In this document: in pieces, positions 17,372-29,057 of the stretch | Position numbering within the stretch: position 1 is the first letter of the stretch | How the letters are laid out: every line of letters starts with the position of its first letter | Source of the DNA: Streptomyces sp. NBC_00250 | GTDB lineage: Bacteria > Actinomycetota > Actinomycetes > Streptomycetales > Streptomycetaceae | DNA length: 64,000 nucleotides | Assembly (NCBI RefSeq): GCF_036192275.1 | Contig: NZ_CP108088.1 | Coordinates: 6,201,501-6,265,500, forward strand | Direction of reading: 5' to 3' | Notes under the pieces: generated by a model | What the model was told of the DNA's origin: nothing | Databases searched by the model: none | The model's input: the letters and a program-made list of their open reading frames with translations, nothing else | Program-made: the position numbers and the translations under genes

Positions 17372-18220
17372 ATGACGGAGCCGGACAGCACGTACGCCAC
17401 CGCCGCCGGGCTGCTCGGCAGGATCACCGAGCAGCTCGGCGAGCAGCTCGGCCACCTCCCGCCGCCGAGACCGCCCATGACCGCACCCACCCTCGTCGCC
17501 GTCGGCCACGGCAGCCGGAACCCCCGCGCCCGCGCCACCCTCGGCCGCCTCCTCGAACGCGTCCGCGAACTGCGGCCCGGGCTCGACGTACGGCTCGCGC
17601 ACATCGAGCTGAACACCCCGCTGCTCGACACCACCCTCACCGAGCTCGCCGCCGAGGGCCGCGACGCCCTGCTCGTCCCCCTGCTCTTCGCCCCGGGGCA
17701 CCACGTCACCCACGACCTGCCCGCCGCCCTCGCCGCCGTGCCCGGACTCCGCGCCCGCGTCGCCGAGCCGCTCGGTGCCCACCCGCTGCTCGTCGAGGCC
17801 CTCGCCGACCGGCTCGCGGACGCCGGCTGGGCCCCCGAGGACGGGACCTCCGGCGCCGCCGGGGTCGTCCTCGCCTCCGCCGGGTCCCGCGACCCCCGCT
17901 CCGGCGCGGAGCTCCGCCGTATCGCGGCCCTGCTCGGCGAGCGGCTCGGCGGAGTCCCCGTCGTCCCCGCGTACGCCTCCGCCGCCGCCCCCACCGTGCC
18001 CGAGGCCGTCCGCGCCCTCGCCGCCCGGGGGCGCCACCGGGTCGCCGTCGCCTCCTGCTTCACCGCCCCCGGCCTCTTCGCCACCCGCGCCGCCGCCCAC
18101 GCCCCCTGGATCGCCGCCGCCCCCCTCGGCGCGCACCCGGCCCTCGCCCGCCTGGTCCTGCACCGCTACGACACGGCTCTCCGTACGACCACCCTCGCGC
18201 GGGAACTCGCCGCCGTCTGA
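17372..18220 (+). CDS. sirohydrochlorin chelatase (CbiX/SirB family)
   Basis: 282 residues with two related halves of the class II chelatase fold. Half one: '[13 protein letters not shown]' (metal-binding His) and '[14 protein letters not shown]'. Half two: '[15 protein letters not shown]' and '[14 protein letters not shown]', in which the His ligands are lost, so only one half is probably catalytic. It inserts iron into sirohydrochlorin to make siroheme for nitrite and sulfite reductases (or cobalt for B12). A shorter start at the ATG of 'MTAPTLVAV' (17477) is possible, but the -10-like element 6 nt before 17372 favours the longer form. Confidence 0.88.
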   Translation: MTEPDSTYATAAGLLGRITEQLGEQLGHLPPPRPPMTAPTLVAVGHGSRNPRARATLGRLLERVRELRPGLDVRLAHIELNTPLLDTTLTELAAEGRDALLVPLLFAPGHHVTHDLPAALAAVPGLRARVAEPLGAHPLLVEALADRLADAGWAPEDGTSGAAGVVLASAGSRDPRSGAELRRIAALLGERLGGVPVVPAYASAAAPTVPEAVRALAARGRHRVAVASCFTAPGLFATRAAAHAPWIAAAPLGAHPALARLVLHRYDTALRTTTLARELAAV

Positions 18221-18255
18221 GCGCTTCTGTCGGTCCCTCCGGTTACCTTCGGTGC

Positions 18256-19605
18256 ATGGAAGGCATCGCAGACAGCGCAGACACCAAGGGCAGCCCGGAC
18301 ATCACCGACATCGCCGATATCGCCGACGCCACCCCCGGCTACGACTCCGCCGCGACCGACCGCTGGGCCGCCGAGCCCGACAAACGCCCCGGACGCACCG
18401 CCTTCCAGCGCGACCGCGCCCGCGTGCTGCACTCCGCCGCGCTCCGCAGACTCGCCGGCAAGACCCAGGTCGTCACCCCCGGCACCCGGGGCCACGCCTG
18501 GGACGCCAGCCCCCGCACCCGGCTCACCCACTCCCTGGAGTGCGCCCAGGTCGGCCGGGAGCTCGGTGCCGCACTCGGCTGCGACCCGGACCTCGTCGAG
18601 GCCGCCTGCCTCTCCCACGACATGGGCCACCCGCCCTTCGGGCACAACGGCGAGCAGGCGCTCAACGACGTCGCCAAGGACTGCGGCGGCTTCGAGGGGA
18701 ACGCCCAGTCGCTCCGCCTCCTCACCCGCATCGAGCCCAAGCGCTTCGTGAAGGACGCCGAGGGCGACCTCGTCAGCGTCGGGCTCAACCTCACCCGCGC
18801 CGCCCTCGACGCCGCCACCAAGTACCCGTGGCCGCGCGGCGGACACCCCGAGGACCCCGGCTCGTCCAAGTTCGGCGTGTACGAGGACGACCTGCCCGTC
18901 TTCGAATGGATCAGGCGCGGTGCCCCCGCCGACCGCAAGTGCTTCGAAGCCCAGGTCATGGACTGGTCCGACGACGTGGCCTACTCGGTCCACGACTTCG
19001 AGGACGGCCTGCACGCCGGGCACATCGACCCCAACCTCCTCCTCGCCGAGCCCGAGCGCGCCGACATCGCGGCCGTCGCCATCGGCCGCTACGTCCCCGA
19101 GGACACCGACCCGCAGGAGCTCGCCGAAGCCCTCGACCGGCTCGTCGACCAGGAGTGGTGGCCGCACGGCTACGACGGCTCGGCCGTCGCCCAGGCCCGC
19201 CTCAAGGACGCCACCAGCCAGCTCATCGGCCGCTTCTGCCTCGCCGCCGAGGGCGCCACCCGTCAGGCGTACGGCTCGGGCCGCCTCACCCGCTACGGCG
19301 CCGAACTCGTCGTCCCCCGGGAGACCCGTAACGAGTGCGCGGTCCTCAAGGCCGTCGCCGACCGGTACGTGATGCAGCGCGCCGAACAGGAGGCGCTCCG
19401 CGCCGACCAGCGCATCGTCGTCGCCGAACTCGCCGAGGCACTCGTCGCCCGCGCCCCCGACGGACTCGAACCCCAGTTCCGCTCCCTGTTCGACCAGGCC
19501 CGCGACGACCGGGCCCGCAAGCGCGTCATCGTCGACCAGATCGCCTCCCTCACCGACGCCTCCGCCCGCGCCCTCCACGCCCGCCTCCGCCCCCACCGCT
19601 CCTGA
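18256..19605 (+). CDS. dgt: deoxyguanosinetriphosphate triphosphohydrolase-like protein
   Basis: 449 residues. HD-domain metal ligands are plain: '[14 protein letters not shown]', '[16 protein letters not shown]' and '[16 protein letters not shown]'. The family hydrolyses dGTP (or other dNTPs) to nucleoside and tripolyphosphate, trimming dNTP pools. An N-terminal 45-residue low-complexity stretch (D/I/A rich, '[10 protein letters not shown]') precedes the '[26 protein letters not shown]' entry helix. TACCTT ends 6 nt before the ATG and no ribosome binding site is visible, suggesting a leaderless message. Next to dnaG, as in other actinomycetes. Confidence 0.93.
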   Translation: MEGIADSADTKGSPDITDIADIADATPGYDSAATDRWAAEPDKRPGRTAFQRDRARVLHSAALRRLAGKTQVVTPGTRGHAWDASPRTRLTHSLECAQVGRELGAALGCDPDLVEAACLSHDMGHPPFGHNGEQALNDVAKDCGGFEGNAQSLRLLTRIEPKRFVKDAEGDLVSVGLNLTRAALDAATKYPWPRGGHPEDPGSSKFGVYEDDLPVFEWIRRGAPADRKCFEAQVMDWSDDVAYSVHDFEDGLHAGHIDPNLLLAEPERADIAAVAIGRYVPEDTDPQELAEALDRLVDQEWWPHGYDGSAVAQARLKDATSQLIGRFCLAAEGATRQAYGSGRLTRYGAELVVPRETRNECAVLKAVADRYVMQRAEQEALRADQRIVVAELAEALVARAPDGLEPQFRSLFDQARDDRARKRVIVDQIASLTDASARALHARLRPHRS

Positions 19606-19735
19606 CCGCTCCCGAGTCGCCCTCTTCCGTCACCACCGTCCGTGCGGGACGCTCGCATGCACGCCCCGAGGCGGAACGGTCCGACGAACGCCCGGGGGCG
19701 TAGGTTGGAAGCGGTCGCAAAGAGGAGGAAACGAC

Positions 19736-20995
19736 GTGGTCGACGCAGATCAGACCTTTGTCATCGTCGGCGGGGGCCTGGCAGGGGCCAAAGCGGCGGA
19801 GACCCTGCGCGCAGAGGGGTTCAACGGCCGGGTGATCCTCATCGGCGACGAACGCGACCACCCCTACGAGCGCCCACCCCTCTCCAAGGGCTACCTCACC
19901 GGCGCCAAGGAACGCGACAGCGTCTTCGTCCACGAAGCCGCCTGGTACGCGGGCCACGACATCGAACTGCACCTCGGGCAGTCCGTCACCGCCGTCGACC
20001 GCGAGGCCCGCACCGTGCGCCTCGGCGACGGCACCGTCATCCGCTACGACAAGCTGCTCCTCGCCACCGGCGCCGAGCCCCGCCGCCTCGACGTCCCCGG
20101 CACCGAGCTGGCCGGCGTCCACCATCTGCGCCGGCTCGCCCACGCCGACCGGCTCCGCCAGGTCCTCGCCTCCCTCGGCCGGGACAACGGCCACCTGGTG
20201 ATCGCCGGCGGCGGCTGGATCGGCCTGGAGGTCGCCGCCGCCGCCCGCGGCTACGGCGCCGAGGTCACCATCGTCGAGGCCGACCCCACCCCGCTCCACC
20301 GGGTCCTCGGCCCCGAGCTCGGCCAGCTCTTCGCCGACCTCCACACCGACCACGGCGTCCGCTTCCACTTCGGCGCCCGGCTCACCGAGATCGTCGGCCA
20401 GGACGGCATGGTCCTCGCCGTCCGCACCGACGACGGCGAGGAGCACCCGGCGCACGCCGTGCTCGCCGCGATCGGCGCCGCCCCCCGCACCGCCCTCGCC
20501 GAGAACTCCGGGCTCGCCCTCGTCGACCGGGCCGACGGCGGCGGCATCGCCGTCGACGAGTCCCTGCGCACCTCCGACCCCGACGTCTACGCCGCGGGCG
20601 ACGTGGCCGCCGCCCACCACCCGCTGCTGCGCACCAGGCTCCGCGTCGAGCACTGGGCCAACGCCCTCAACGGGGGCCCGGCCGCCGCCCGCGCCATGCT
20701 CGGGCAGCACGTGTCCTACGACCGCGTCCCCTACTTCTTCTCCGACCAGTACGACCTGGGCATGGAGTACTCCGGCTGGGCGCCCCCCGGCACGTACGAC
20801 CAGGTCGTGGTCCGCGGCGACACCGGCAAGCGCGAGTTCATCGCCTTCTGGCTCAAGGAGGGCCGGGTGCTCGCCGGGATGAACGTGAATGTGTGGGACG
20901 TCACAGAGCCCATCCAGCAGCTCATCCGGGCCCGTACGGCCGTGGACCCGGACGCCCTCGCCGACGCCTCCGTCCCCCTGGAGAGCCTGATCTGA
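19736..20995 (+). CDS. FAD-dependent NAD(P)H reductase (ferredoxin/rubredoxin reductase type)
   Basis: 419 residues from GTG 19736, which has a consensus AGGAGG 7 nt upstream. FAD-binding 'FVIVGGGLAGAKAAETLR', then 'PYERPPLSKGYL' (the conserved pre-strand of the family), NAD(P)-binding 'GHLVIAGGGWIGLEVA', and the FAD ribityl 'DVYAAGDVA'. A C-terminal reductase domain follows. Enzymes of this class feed electrons to ferredoxins, rubredoxins or P450 systems. Electron supply to the nitrate/nitrite pathway encoded nearby is possible but not shown. Confidence 0.92.
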   Translation: MVDADQTFVIVGGGLAGAKAAETLRAEGFNGRVILIGDERDHPYERPPLSKGYLTGAKERDSVFVHEAAWYAGHDIELHLGQSVTAVDREARTVRLGDGTVIRYDKLLLATGAEPRRLDVPGTELAGVHHLRRLAHADRLRQVLASLGRDNGHLVIAGGGWIGLEVAAAARGYGAEVTIVEADPTPLHRVLGPELGQLFADLHTDHGVRFHFGARLTEIVGQDGMVLAVRTDDGEEHPAHAVLAAIGAAPRTALAENSGLALVDRADGGGIAVDESLRTSDPDVYAAGDVAAAHHPLLRTRLRVEHWANALNGGPAAARAMLGQHVSYDRVPYFFSDQYDLGMEYSGWAPPGTYDQVVVRGDTGKREFIAFWLKEGRVLAGMNVNVWDVTEPIQQLIRARTAVDPDALADASVPLESLI

Positions 20996-21024
20996 TCACC
21001 CCCGCCCACACGTAGACTTCATGC

Positions 21025-22917
21025 GTGGCAGGCAGGATCAACGATGACGACGTGAAGGCGGTCCGGGACGCGGTCCCGATCGACGCCGTCGTGTCCGAGT
21101 ACCTCCAGCTCCGCAACGCGGGCGGCGGAAACCTCAAGGGTCTCTGCCCCTTCCACGACGAGAAGTCGCCCTCCTTCCAGGTCAGCCCGAGCAAGGGACT
21201 CTTCCACTGCTTCGGCTGCCAGGAGGGCGGCGACACCATCGCCTTCGTGATGAAGATCGACCACCTCTCCTTCTCGGAGACGGTCGAGCGCCTCGCCGCC
21301 AAGGCGGGCATCACCCTGCGGTACGAGGAAGGCGGCTACAACCCCGGCCACCAGCGCGGGGAGCGCATCCGCCTGGTCGAGGCCCACAAGGTCGCCGCCC
21401 AGTTCTACATCGACCAACTCGACTCGCCCGAGGCAGAGATCGGCCGCAAGTTCCTCGCCGAGCGCGGCTTCGACCAGGCCGCCGCCGCGCACTTCGGCGT
21501 CGGCTACTCCCCGGCCGGCTGGGACCACCTCACCCGCTTCCTGCGCGGCAAGGGCTTCTCCGACAAGGAACTGATCCTCTCCGGGCTCTCCCAGGACGGC
21601 CGCCGCGGCCCCATCGACCGCTTCCGCGGCCGCCTCATGTGGCCGATCAAGGACGTCGGCGGTGAGATCGTCGGCTTCGGCGCGCGCAAACTCCGCGACG
21701 ACGACAACGGGCCCAAGTACCTCAACACCCCCGAGACCCCGATCTACAAGAAGTCCCAGGTGCTCTACGGCATCGACCTGGCCAAGAAGGACATCGCCAA
21801 GGTCAGCCGGGCCGTCGTCGTCGAGGGCTACACCGACGTCATGGCCTGCCACCTCGCCGGGGTCACCACCGCCATCGCCACCTGCGGCACCGCCTTCGGC
21901 GGCGACCACATCAAGATCCTCCGCCGGCTCCTCATGGACAACGGCTCGGCCCGGGTCATCTTCACCTTCGACGGTGACGCCGCCGGCCAGAAGGCCGCCC
22001 TGCGCGCCTTCGAGGACGACCAGAAGTTCGCCGCCGAGACGTACATCGCCATCGCCCCCGACGGCATGGACCCCTGCGACCTGCGGCTCGCCAAGGGCGA
22101 CGCGGCCGTCGCGGAACTGGCCGAGCCCCGCACCCCGCTCTTCGAGTTCGCCCTCCGCCAGATCGTGAAGCGCTACGACCTGGAGACCCCGGCCGGCCGC
22201 GCCGCCGCCCTCGACGAGGCCGCCCCCGTCGTCGCCCGCATCAAGAACATCGGCGCGCAGCACGAGGTCGCCGTCCAGCTCGCCGGCATGCTCGGCATCC
22301 TCGACACCCAGTTCGTCGTCAAGCGGGTCGCCCAGCTCGCCCGCTGGGCCCGCGACCGCGGCGGCAAGGGCCCCGCGCAGCAGCAGACCCCGCAGCGCGG
22401 CTACGACACCGGAGCCCCGGCCACGGCGTCCTCCGGGCCCGCGCTCAACCTGCGCAGCCCCGCCCACCGCACCGAGCGCGAACTCCTCAAGCTGGCCCTC
22501 CAGCGCCCCGAACTCGTCTCCCCGGCCTTCGACGCCTACGGCGCGGACGAGTTCACCGCCCCGCCGTACGCGGCCGTCCGCCAGTGCGTCCACGACGCCG
22601 GCGGCGCCACCGGCGCCCCCTCCGACTACCTCGACACCGTCCGCGAGGCCGCGCCCAACGACACCGTGCGCGCCCTCGTCACCGAACTCGCCGTCGAGAC
22701 GATCTTCGCCAAGAACGTCGACGAGGCCTACGCCGGCGACCAGCTCGTCACCGTCCGCCTCCGCGCCGTCGACCGCCGCATCCGCGACGTCCAGGGCACC
22801 CTGGCCCGCCTCGGCGCCCAGGGCGACCCCGAACAGCTCGCCGCCGTCCAGAACGAACTCTGGGTCCTCACCCAGTACGGCCAGTCCCTGCGGAACAACG
22901 GCGCCGCCGCCCTCTGA
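21025..22917 (+). CDS. dnaG: DNA primase DnaG
   Basis: 630 residues. CHC2 zinc-binding domain at the N-terminus ('LCPFHDEKSPSFQV...LFHCFGCQ'), primase core with TOPRIM 'VVVEGYTDVMACHLAGV' and acidic 'FTFDGDAAGQKA', then a Pro/Gln linker (about 450-480) and a C-terminal DnaB-binding domain. It lays RNA primers for lagging-strand synthesis. GTG 21025 is preceded by TAGACT ending 6 nt upstream, so the transcript is likely leaderless. Adjacent to the HrdA-like sigma gene, an arrangement recalled from other Streptomyces. Confidence 0.98.
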   Translation: MAGRINDDDVKAVRDAVPIDAVVSEYLQLRNAGGGNLKGLCPFHDEKSPSFQVSPSKGLFHCFGCQEGGDTIAFVMKIDHLSFSETVERLAAKAGITLRYEEGGYNPGHQRGERIRLVEAHKVAAQFYIDQLDSPEAEIGRKFLAERGFDQAAAAHFGVGYSPAGWDHLTRFLRGKGFSDKELILSGLSQDGRRGPIDRFRGRLMWPIKDVGGEIVGFGARKLRDDDNGPKYLNTPETPIYKKSQVLYGIDLAKKDIAKVSRAVVVEGYTDVMACHLAGVTTAIATCGTAFGGDHIKILRRLLMDNGSARVIFTFDGDAAGQKAALRAFEDDQKFAAETYIAIAPDGMDPCDLRLAKGDAAVAELAEPRTPLFEFALRQIVKRYDLETPAGRAAALDEAAPVVARIKNIGAQHEVAVQLAGMLGILDTQFVVKRVAQLARWARDRGGKGPAQQQTPQRGYDTGAPATASSGPALNLRSPAHRTERELLKLALQRPELVSPAFDAYGADEFTAPPYAAVRQCVHDAGGATGAPSDYLDTVREAAPNDTVRALVTELAVETIFAKNVDEAYAGDQLVTVRLRAVDRRIRDVQGTLARLGAQGDPEQLAAVQNELWVLTQYGQSLRNNGAAAL

Positions 22918-23064
22918 CGTACGGTCAGTCACGCCCCGGTCTCAAAAAGTCACCGCACGCCCCTCGTGGGTGCACTGTGTCGTACCCCACACTGGGTAAC
23001 GGTGTCGTCCCGCTGCCCTACGCCCCCGGACCGGCAGCGATCACCCCCCTGGAGGTCGCCCGCC

Positions 23065-24074
<1,010 letters not shown>

Positions 24075-24078
<4 letters not shown>

Positions 24079-25331
24079 TCGAGCTCCTGGACCGTGAACG
24101 TCCACGCGCCTTCGGAACGGAGGTGCAGCAGCTGCGGTCCCCGCGGGACCGGAACGGTCTGCCGGAGCGGCCCGATCTCGTTGAGGAGCAGGTCCATGTG
24201 GGGCAGGCGCCCACCGGTGCGCCCCTCGACCCCGTAGCTCTGTATGCCGACGTAGCCGCGACCGTCCTCCGGACTGCCCTGGACGTCCACCCGGAGGTCC
24301 GCCCCGTTGCCGAGGTAGAGCAGCAGCTCGGGGCCGTAGCCGTGCAGCGTTCCCTCCAGGCGGCGGGCGGCGGCCAGGGGCATCACCCGCAGGATCCAGC
24401 GGTTCTCGGCGTCGAGCCGCATGCGCAGCTGCCTGCCCTGGGGAACCCGGGCGAACGTGCTGCCCCGGAACTCGGGCAGGAGGTCGTTCAGGAGGAAGTC
24501 GCTCTCGTCCCTGTTGCGCCGGTCGAGCGTGAAGAGGCCCAGGTACCCCCGGCCCTCCTGCGCGACCTCGACGAGGACGGGGCCGTCCCCGACCCGGTCG
24601 TCGAGGGCGATCACGTCATTGCCGAAGCCCTCGGCGACGAAGGGTTCGAAGACGGGGCCGAACTCCCAGCCCTCGACGAGCTCGTACGGCCGGTCGGCCG
24701 GCGGGAACGTCCCCCCGGGGGCGGGCGTCGCGACCGGCCCCGCGGCGACGGTCCCCGCGGCCGGCGCTCCCGCGGCGGGCGCCCCGACCGGCTCCCCGGC
24801 GGCGGGCCCGCCACCCGTGGGCGGCGCCTGGCCCGGCACCTTCACGACCCCGGTCAGCGGTACGGGCCCGGCGGCTGCCGGCTCCTCCTCCGCCACCTCG
24901 ACGCCGTACTCCGTGACGAGTCCGGCGAGCCCGGAGGCGTACCCCTGCCCGATCCGCGCGAACTTCCAGCCGCCGGACTCCCGGAAGAACTCGGCGAAGG
25001 CGACGGCCGCCGCGTCCGGCGCACCCGTCACCGTGCACGAGGCGACGGCGTTCCCGTCCGGGGCGACCACCGACAGGACGCCGGCCCCCGCAGACCCGGC
25101 GACGACGATCCGCTCGACCGCCGCCTCCACCTCGCTCAATTCGAGGACCAGCGCCACCGGTTCGTGCCGGACCGAACCCGACGGATGGACCGGCTGCCCC
25201 TCGAAGACCATGTCCGCGTCCCCCCGGACCCGGCCGTCCGTACCGAGCAGCAGCGCCGCCAGCTCCACGCCCTCGGCGTCCACGCGCAGGGTGACCGAGG
25301 GCACCCAGGGATTATTGGCTATGTGACCCAT
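24075..25331 (-). CDS. TerD-family protein with duplicated C-terminal domain
   Basis: 418 residues from ATG 25331 (an upstream in-frame ATG at 25343 is the alternative; neither has a clear ribosome binding site). Residues about 8-170 form a TerD domain ('[17 protein letters not shown]', '[20 protein letters not shown]'), a calcium-binding fold linked to tellurite and general stress. A Pro/Ala/Gly-rich linker (about 175-215) follows. The last 200 residues are an internal duplication: 'GRGYLGLF...DFLLNDLLP' and 'GRGYVGIQ...DLLLNEIGP' each lead into a 'VP.G..L' strand and a final W-containing strand. The start codon lies in a perfect hairpin. Confidence 0.85.
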
Positions 25332-25359
25332 GCCGCACATCATGCGGCATGGGTCACAT
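25321..25359 (-). repeat. perfect 16-bp inverted repeat over the TerD gene start
   Basis: Arms 25321-25336 and 25344-25359 are exact complements with a 7-nt loop. It lies between the ABC gene stop (25366) and the TerD gene, and includes that gene's ATG at 25331. It could be an ABC-operon terminator, a structure that blocks TerD translation, or an operator; no T-run follows. Confidence 0.85.
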
Positions 25360-25365
25360 GCCCGG

Positions 25366-27318
25366 TCAGTCGACCTCCGCGACCGCCTGCGCGAACTGCG
25401 CCGCGTACAAACGGGCGTAGGCCCCGCCGGACGACAACAGCTCCTCGTGCGTGCCCTGTTCGACGATCGAGCCGTTCTCCATCACCAGGATCACGTCCGC
25501 GTCCCGGATCGTGGAGAGCCGGTGCGCGATCACGAACGACGTACGCCCGTGGGCCAGTCGGGCCATCGCCTTCTGGATGAGGACCTCGGTACGGGTGTCG
25601 ACCGAGCTGGTGGCCTCGTCGAGGACGAGGATCACCGGGTCGGACAGGAACGCCCGAGCGATGGTGATCAGCTGCTTCTCACCCGCGCTGACCCCCGCCC
25701 CGTCGTCGTCGATGACCGTGTCGTAGCCGTCGGGCAGGGTGCGGACGAACCGGTCGGCGTGGGCGGCCCGCGCCGCCTCCTCGATCTCCGCCCTGGTCAC
25801 CGCGCGCGTGGCGCCGTACGCGATGTTGTCGGCGATGGTGCCGCCGAACAGCCAGGTGTCCTGGAGGACCATGCCGATCCCGGTCCGCAGCTGCTCCCGG
25901 GACATCGTGGCGATGTCCACCCCGTCGAGGGTGATCCGGCCGCCCGTCACCTCGTAGAACCGCATGAGCAGGTTCACCAGGGTCGTCTTGCCGGCGCCCG
26001 TCGGGCCGACGATCGCGACCGTCTGGCCCGGCTCCACCGTGAGCGACAGGTCCTCGATGAGCGGCTTGTCGGCCTCGTAGCGGAAGGAGACGCCCTCCAG
26101 GGCGACCTTCCCCTTGAGGTCGGCCGTCCTCCAGCCGTCGGCCGGGGACGCCCCCAGCTCGTCGGCCGGTGCGTCCGGCTCCTGCTCCTCGGCGTCGAGC
26201 AGCTCGAAGATCCGCTCGGCCGAGGCGACGCCCGACTGCACCAGGTTCGCCATCGACGCGACCTGCGTCAGCGGCATCGAGAACTGGCGCGAGTACTGGA
26301 TGAAGGCCTGCACGTCGCCGATGGAGAGCGTGCCGCTCGCCACCCGCAGACCGCCGACCACGGCCACCAGGACGTAATTGATGTTCGAGACGAAGAACAT
26401 CACCGGCTGCATCACGCCGCTGTTGAACTGCGCCTTGAACCCGGCCTCGTACAGCGCCTCGTTCTGCTCGCGGAAGTCCTTCGCGGACTCCTCCTGCCGG
26501 CCGAAGACCTTCACCAGGTTGTGCCCGCTGTACATCTCCTCCACGTGCGCGTTGAGCGTGCCCGTGGACTTCCACTGCTGCACGAAGTGCGGCTGCGAGC
26601 GCTTGCCGATCTTCGCCGCGACGAAGACCGAGACCGGCACCGTCACCAGCGCCACGAGCGCGAGCAGCGGCGAGATCCAGAACATCATCGCGAGCACGCC
26701 GACGATGGTGAGCAGCGAGTTGATCAGCTGGCCCATCGACTGCTGGAGGGTCTGCGAGATGTTGTCGATGTCGTTGGTCGCCCGCGACAGCACCTCGCCG
26801 CGCTTGGCCTTGTCGAAGTACGACAGGGGGAGCCGCGCCAGCTTGGTCTGGACGTCCTCCCGCATCCGGTAGACCGTCCGGTTGATCACCTTGATCGACA
26901 TCCGGGTGGAGACCAGCATCAGCAGGCCCGCCGCCACGTACACGCCGAGGACCACGAGCAGCACGTCGCCGACGGCGGAGAAGTCGATCCCCTGCCCCGG
27001 AGTGAAGTCGACCCCGGTCAGCATGTCCGCCATGCCGGAGTCACCCCCGGCCCGCACCCGCTCGATCGCCTCCGCCTTCGTGCCGCCCTCGAACTGGTGC
27101 CCGATGACGCCCGCGAAGACGAGGTCGGTCGCCTTGCCGAGGATCTTCGGGCCGACCACGGAGGCCGCCACCGACAGCACACCGGCGATCAGCATCACCC
27201 AGAGCGCACCGCGCTCGGGCGCCAGCTGCTTCAGCAGCCGCTTGCCCGAGCCCTTGAAGTCCATCGACCGCTGGTCGGGGCCGCCACCGGCCATCATGCG
27301 TCCGCCAGGACCGGCCAT
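25366..27318 (-). CDS. ABC exporter half-transporter (catalytic-site subunit), copy 2
   Basis: 650 residues, start ATG 27318 overlapping the partner's stop by one base. Six-helix domain with a 45-residue periplasm-side insertion after helix 1 that the copy at 6031-7920 lacks or has shorter. Walker A GPTGAGKTT, degenerate signature VSAGEKQL, canonical Walker B 'VLDEATSSVD' with catalytic Glu. Sequence tracks the copy-1 catalytic subunit through most of its length. Forms a heterodimer with the upstream gene product; substrate unknown. Unlike copy 1, no SoxR box precedes this operon. Confidence 0.95.
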   Translation of the reverse strand: MAGPGGRMMAGGGPDQRSMDFKGSGKRLLKQLAPERGALWVMLIAGVLSVAASVVGPKILGKATDLVFAGVIGHQFEGGTKAEAIERVRAGGDSGMADMLTGVDFTPGQGIDFSAVGDVLLVVLGVYVAAGLLMLVSTRMSIKVINRTVYRMREDVQTKLARLPLSYFDKAKRGEVLSRATNDIDNISQTLQQSMGQLINSLLTIVGVLAMMFWISPLLALVALVTVPVSVFVAAKIGKRSQPHFVQQWKSTGTLNAHVEEMYSGHNLVKVFGRQEESAKDFREQNEALYEAGFKAQFNSGVMQPVMFFVSNINYVLVAVVGGLRVASGTLSIGDVQAFIQYSRQFSMPLTQVASMANLVQSGVASAERIFELLDAEEQEPDAPADELGASPADGWRTADLKGKVALEGVSFRYEADKPLIEDLSLTVEPGQTVAIVGPTGAGKTTLVNLLMRFYEVTGGRITLDGVDIATMSREQLRTGIGMVLQDTWLFGGTIADNIAYGATRAVTRAEIEEAARAAHADRFVRTLPDGYDTVIDDDGAGVSAGEKQLITIARAFLSDPVILVLDEATSSVDTRTEVLIQKAMARLAHGRTSFVIAHRLSTIRDADVILVMENGSIVEQGTHEELLSSGGAYARLYAAQFAQAVAEVD

Positions 27319-29051
27319 CAGGCTGCCTCCGCCTCGGTGAGCTGGGAGAGGACGATCTCCCGGTACGTCTCGTTGTCCGCCATCAGCTCCTGGTGCCGTC
27401 CGGTGCCGACGACACGGCCCTCGTCGAGGACGACGATCCGGTCGGCCTCCCGGATGGTGGAGACCCGCTGGGCGACGATCACGACCGTCGAGTCGGCCGT
27501 CTCCCGGGCGAGTGCCGCCCGGAGCAGGGCGTCCGTCTCGTAGTCGAGCGCGGAGAACGAGTCGTCGAAGAGATAGATCTCCGGGCGCTGCACCAGGGTC
27601 CGCGCGATGGCGATCCGCTGCCGCTGGCCGCCGGAGACGTTGGTGCCGCCCTGCGCGATGGGCGCGTTCAGGCCGGCTTCGAGGTTCCGTACGAAGTCGG
27701 CGGCCTGGGCGACCTCCAGGGCGTGCCAGAGCTCCTCATCGGTCGCGTCGGGCTTCCCGTACCGGAGGTTCGTCGCCACCGTCCCCGAGAAGAGGTACGG
27801 CTTCTGGGGCACGAGTCCCACGGTCTTCGCCATCAGCGTCGGGTCGAGCTCGCGCACGTCGACGCCGTCGACGAGGACCTCGCCGCCGGTCGCGTCGAAG
27901 AGCCGGGGCACGAGGCCGAGCAGGGTCGACTTGCCGCTGCCGGTCGAGCCGATGATCGCGGTCGTCTCACCGGGCCGGGCGACCAGCGCCACGTCCTTGA
28001 GGACCGACTCCTCCGCACCCGGGTACCGGAAGTCCGCGCTCCTGACCTCCAGATGCCCCCGCCGGTCGAGCTCGGTCACCGGCTTCACCGGCGGCACCAC
28101 GCTGGACTCGGTCGCGAGGACCTCCTCGATGCGCTCGGCACAGACCTCGGCCCGCGGCACCATCATGAACATGAAGGTGGCCATCATGACCGCCATCACG
28201 ATCTGCATCAGATAGGCGAGGAACGCGGTCAGCGCGCCGATCTGCATCCCGCCGCTGTCGATGCGGTGCGCGCCGAACCAGACGACCGCCACGCTGGAGA
28301 TGTTCACGACGGTCATCACGACCGGGAACATCAGCGCCATCAGCCGGCCGGTCGCCATCGACACGTCGGTCAGCTCCGCGTTGGCGCCGCGGAACCGCTC
28401 CTCCTCGTACTCGTCCTTCACGAACGCCCGGATCACCCGGTTGCCGGTGATCTGCTCGCGCAGCACCCGGTTCACCGTGTCCAGCCGCTCCTGCATCGTC
28501 CGGAAGAGCGGCCGCATCTTCCGGACGATCAGGGAGACCGAGATCGCGAGGACCGGCACCACGGCGAGCAGCACGCCCGAGAGCGGCACGTCCTGGCCGA
28601 GGGCCATCACGATGCCGCCGACACACATGATGGGCGCGGAGACCATCAGGGTGAACGCCATCAGGACCAGCATCTGGACCTGCTGCACGTCATTGGTCGT
28701 ACGGGTGATCAGCGAGGGCGCGCCGAAGTGCCCCAGCTCCCGCGCGGAGAACGACTGCACCCGGTCGAAGACGGCGGCACGCACGTCCCGGCCCAGCGCG
28801 GACGCGGTGCGGGCGCCGTAGAACACGGCCCCGATGTTGCAGACGACCTGGACGACGGAGACGCCGACCATCAGGGCACCGAAGCGCAGGATGTATCCGG
28901 TGTCCCCGTCGACGACACCGTTGTCGATGATGTCCGCGTTCAGGGTCGGCAGGTAGAGGCTCGCGCAGGTCTGCAGGAACTGCAGCAGCACGAGCAGTGC
29001 GATGGGTTTTCGATAGGGCGCGAGGTGGGTTCGGAGAAGTCTTATGAGCAC
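27318..29051 (-). CDS. ABC exporter half-transporter (degenerate-site subunit), copy 2
   Basis: 577 residues from a GTG at 29051. Same length and architecture as the copy-1 subunit at 4301-6034, with near-identical stretches such as 'RRGHLEVRSADFRYPGAEE' and 'VGLVPQKPYLFSGTVATNL'. Walker B is IYLFDDSF, with Asp replacing the catalytic Glu; the signature VSGGQRQR is canonical and the D-loop is a normal SALD. A -10-like GATAGT ends 6 nt before the GTG, so the message may be leaderless. First gene of the operon. Confidence 0.95.
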   Translation of the reverse strand: MLIRLLRTHLAPYRKPIALLVLLQFLQTCASLYLPTLNADIIDNGVVDGDTGYILRFGALMVGVSVVQVVCNIGAVFYGARTASALGRDVRAAVFDRVQSFSARELGHFGAPSLITRTTNDVQQVQMLVLMAFTLMVSAPIMCVGGIVMALGQDVPLSGVLLAVVPVLAISVSLIVRKMRPLFRTMQERLDTVNRVLREQITGNRVIRAFVKDEYEEERFRGANAELTDVSMATGRLMALMFPVVMTVVNISSVAVVWFGAHRIDSGGMQIGALTAFLAYLMQIVMAVMMATFMFMMVPRAEVCAERIEEVLATESSVVPPVKPVTELDRRGHLEVRSADFRYPGAEESVLKDVALVARPGETTAIIGSTGSGKSTLLGLVPRLFDATGGEVLVDGVDVRELDPTLMAKTVGLVPQKPYLFSGTVATNLRYGKPDATDEELWHALEVAQAADFVRNLEAGLNAPIAQGGTNVSGGQRQRIAIARTLVQRPEIYLFDDSFSALDYETDALLRAALARETADSTVVIVAQRVSTIREADRIVVLDEGRVVGTGRHQELMADNETYREIVLSQLTEAEAA

Positions 29052-29057
29052 GGCTCC

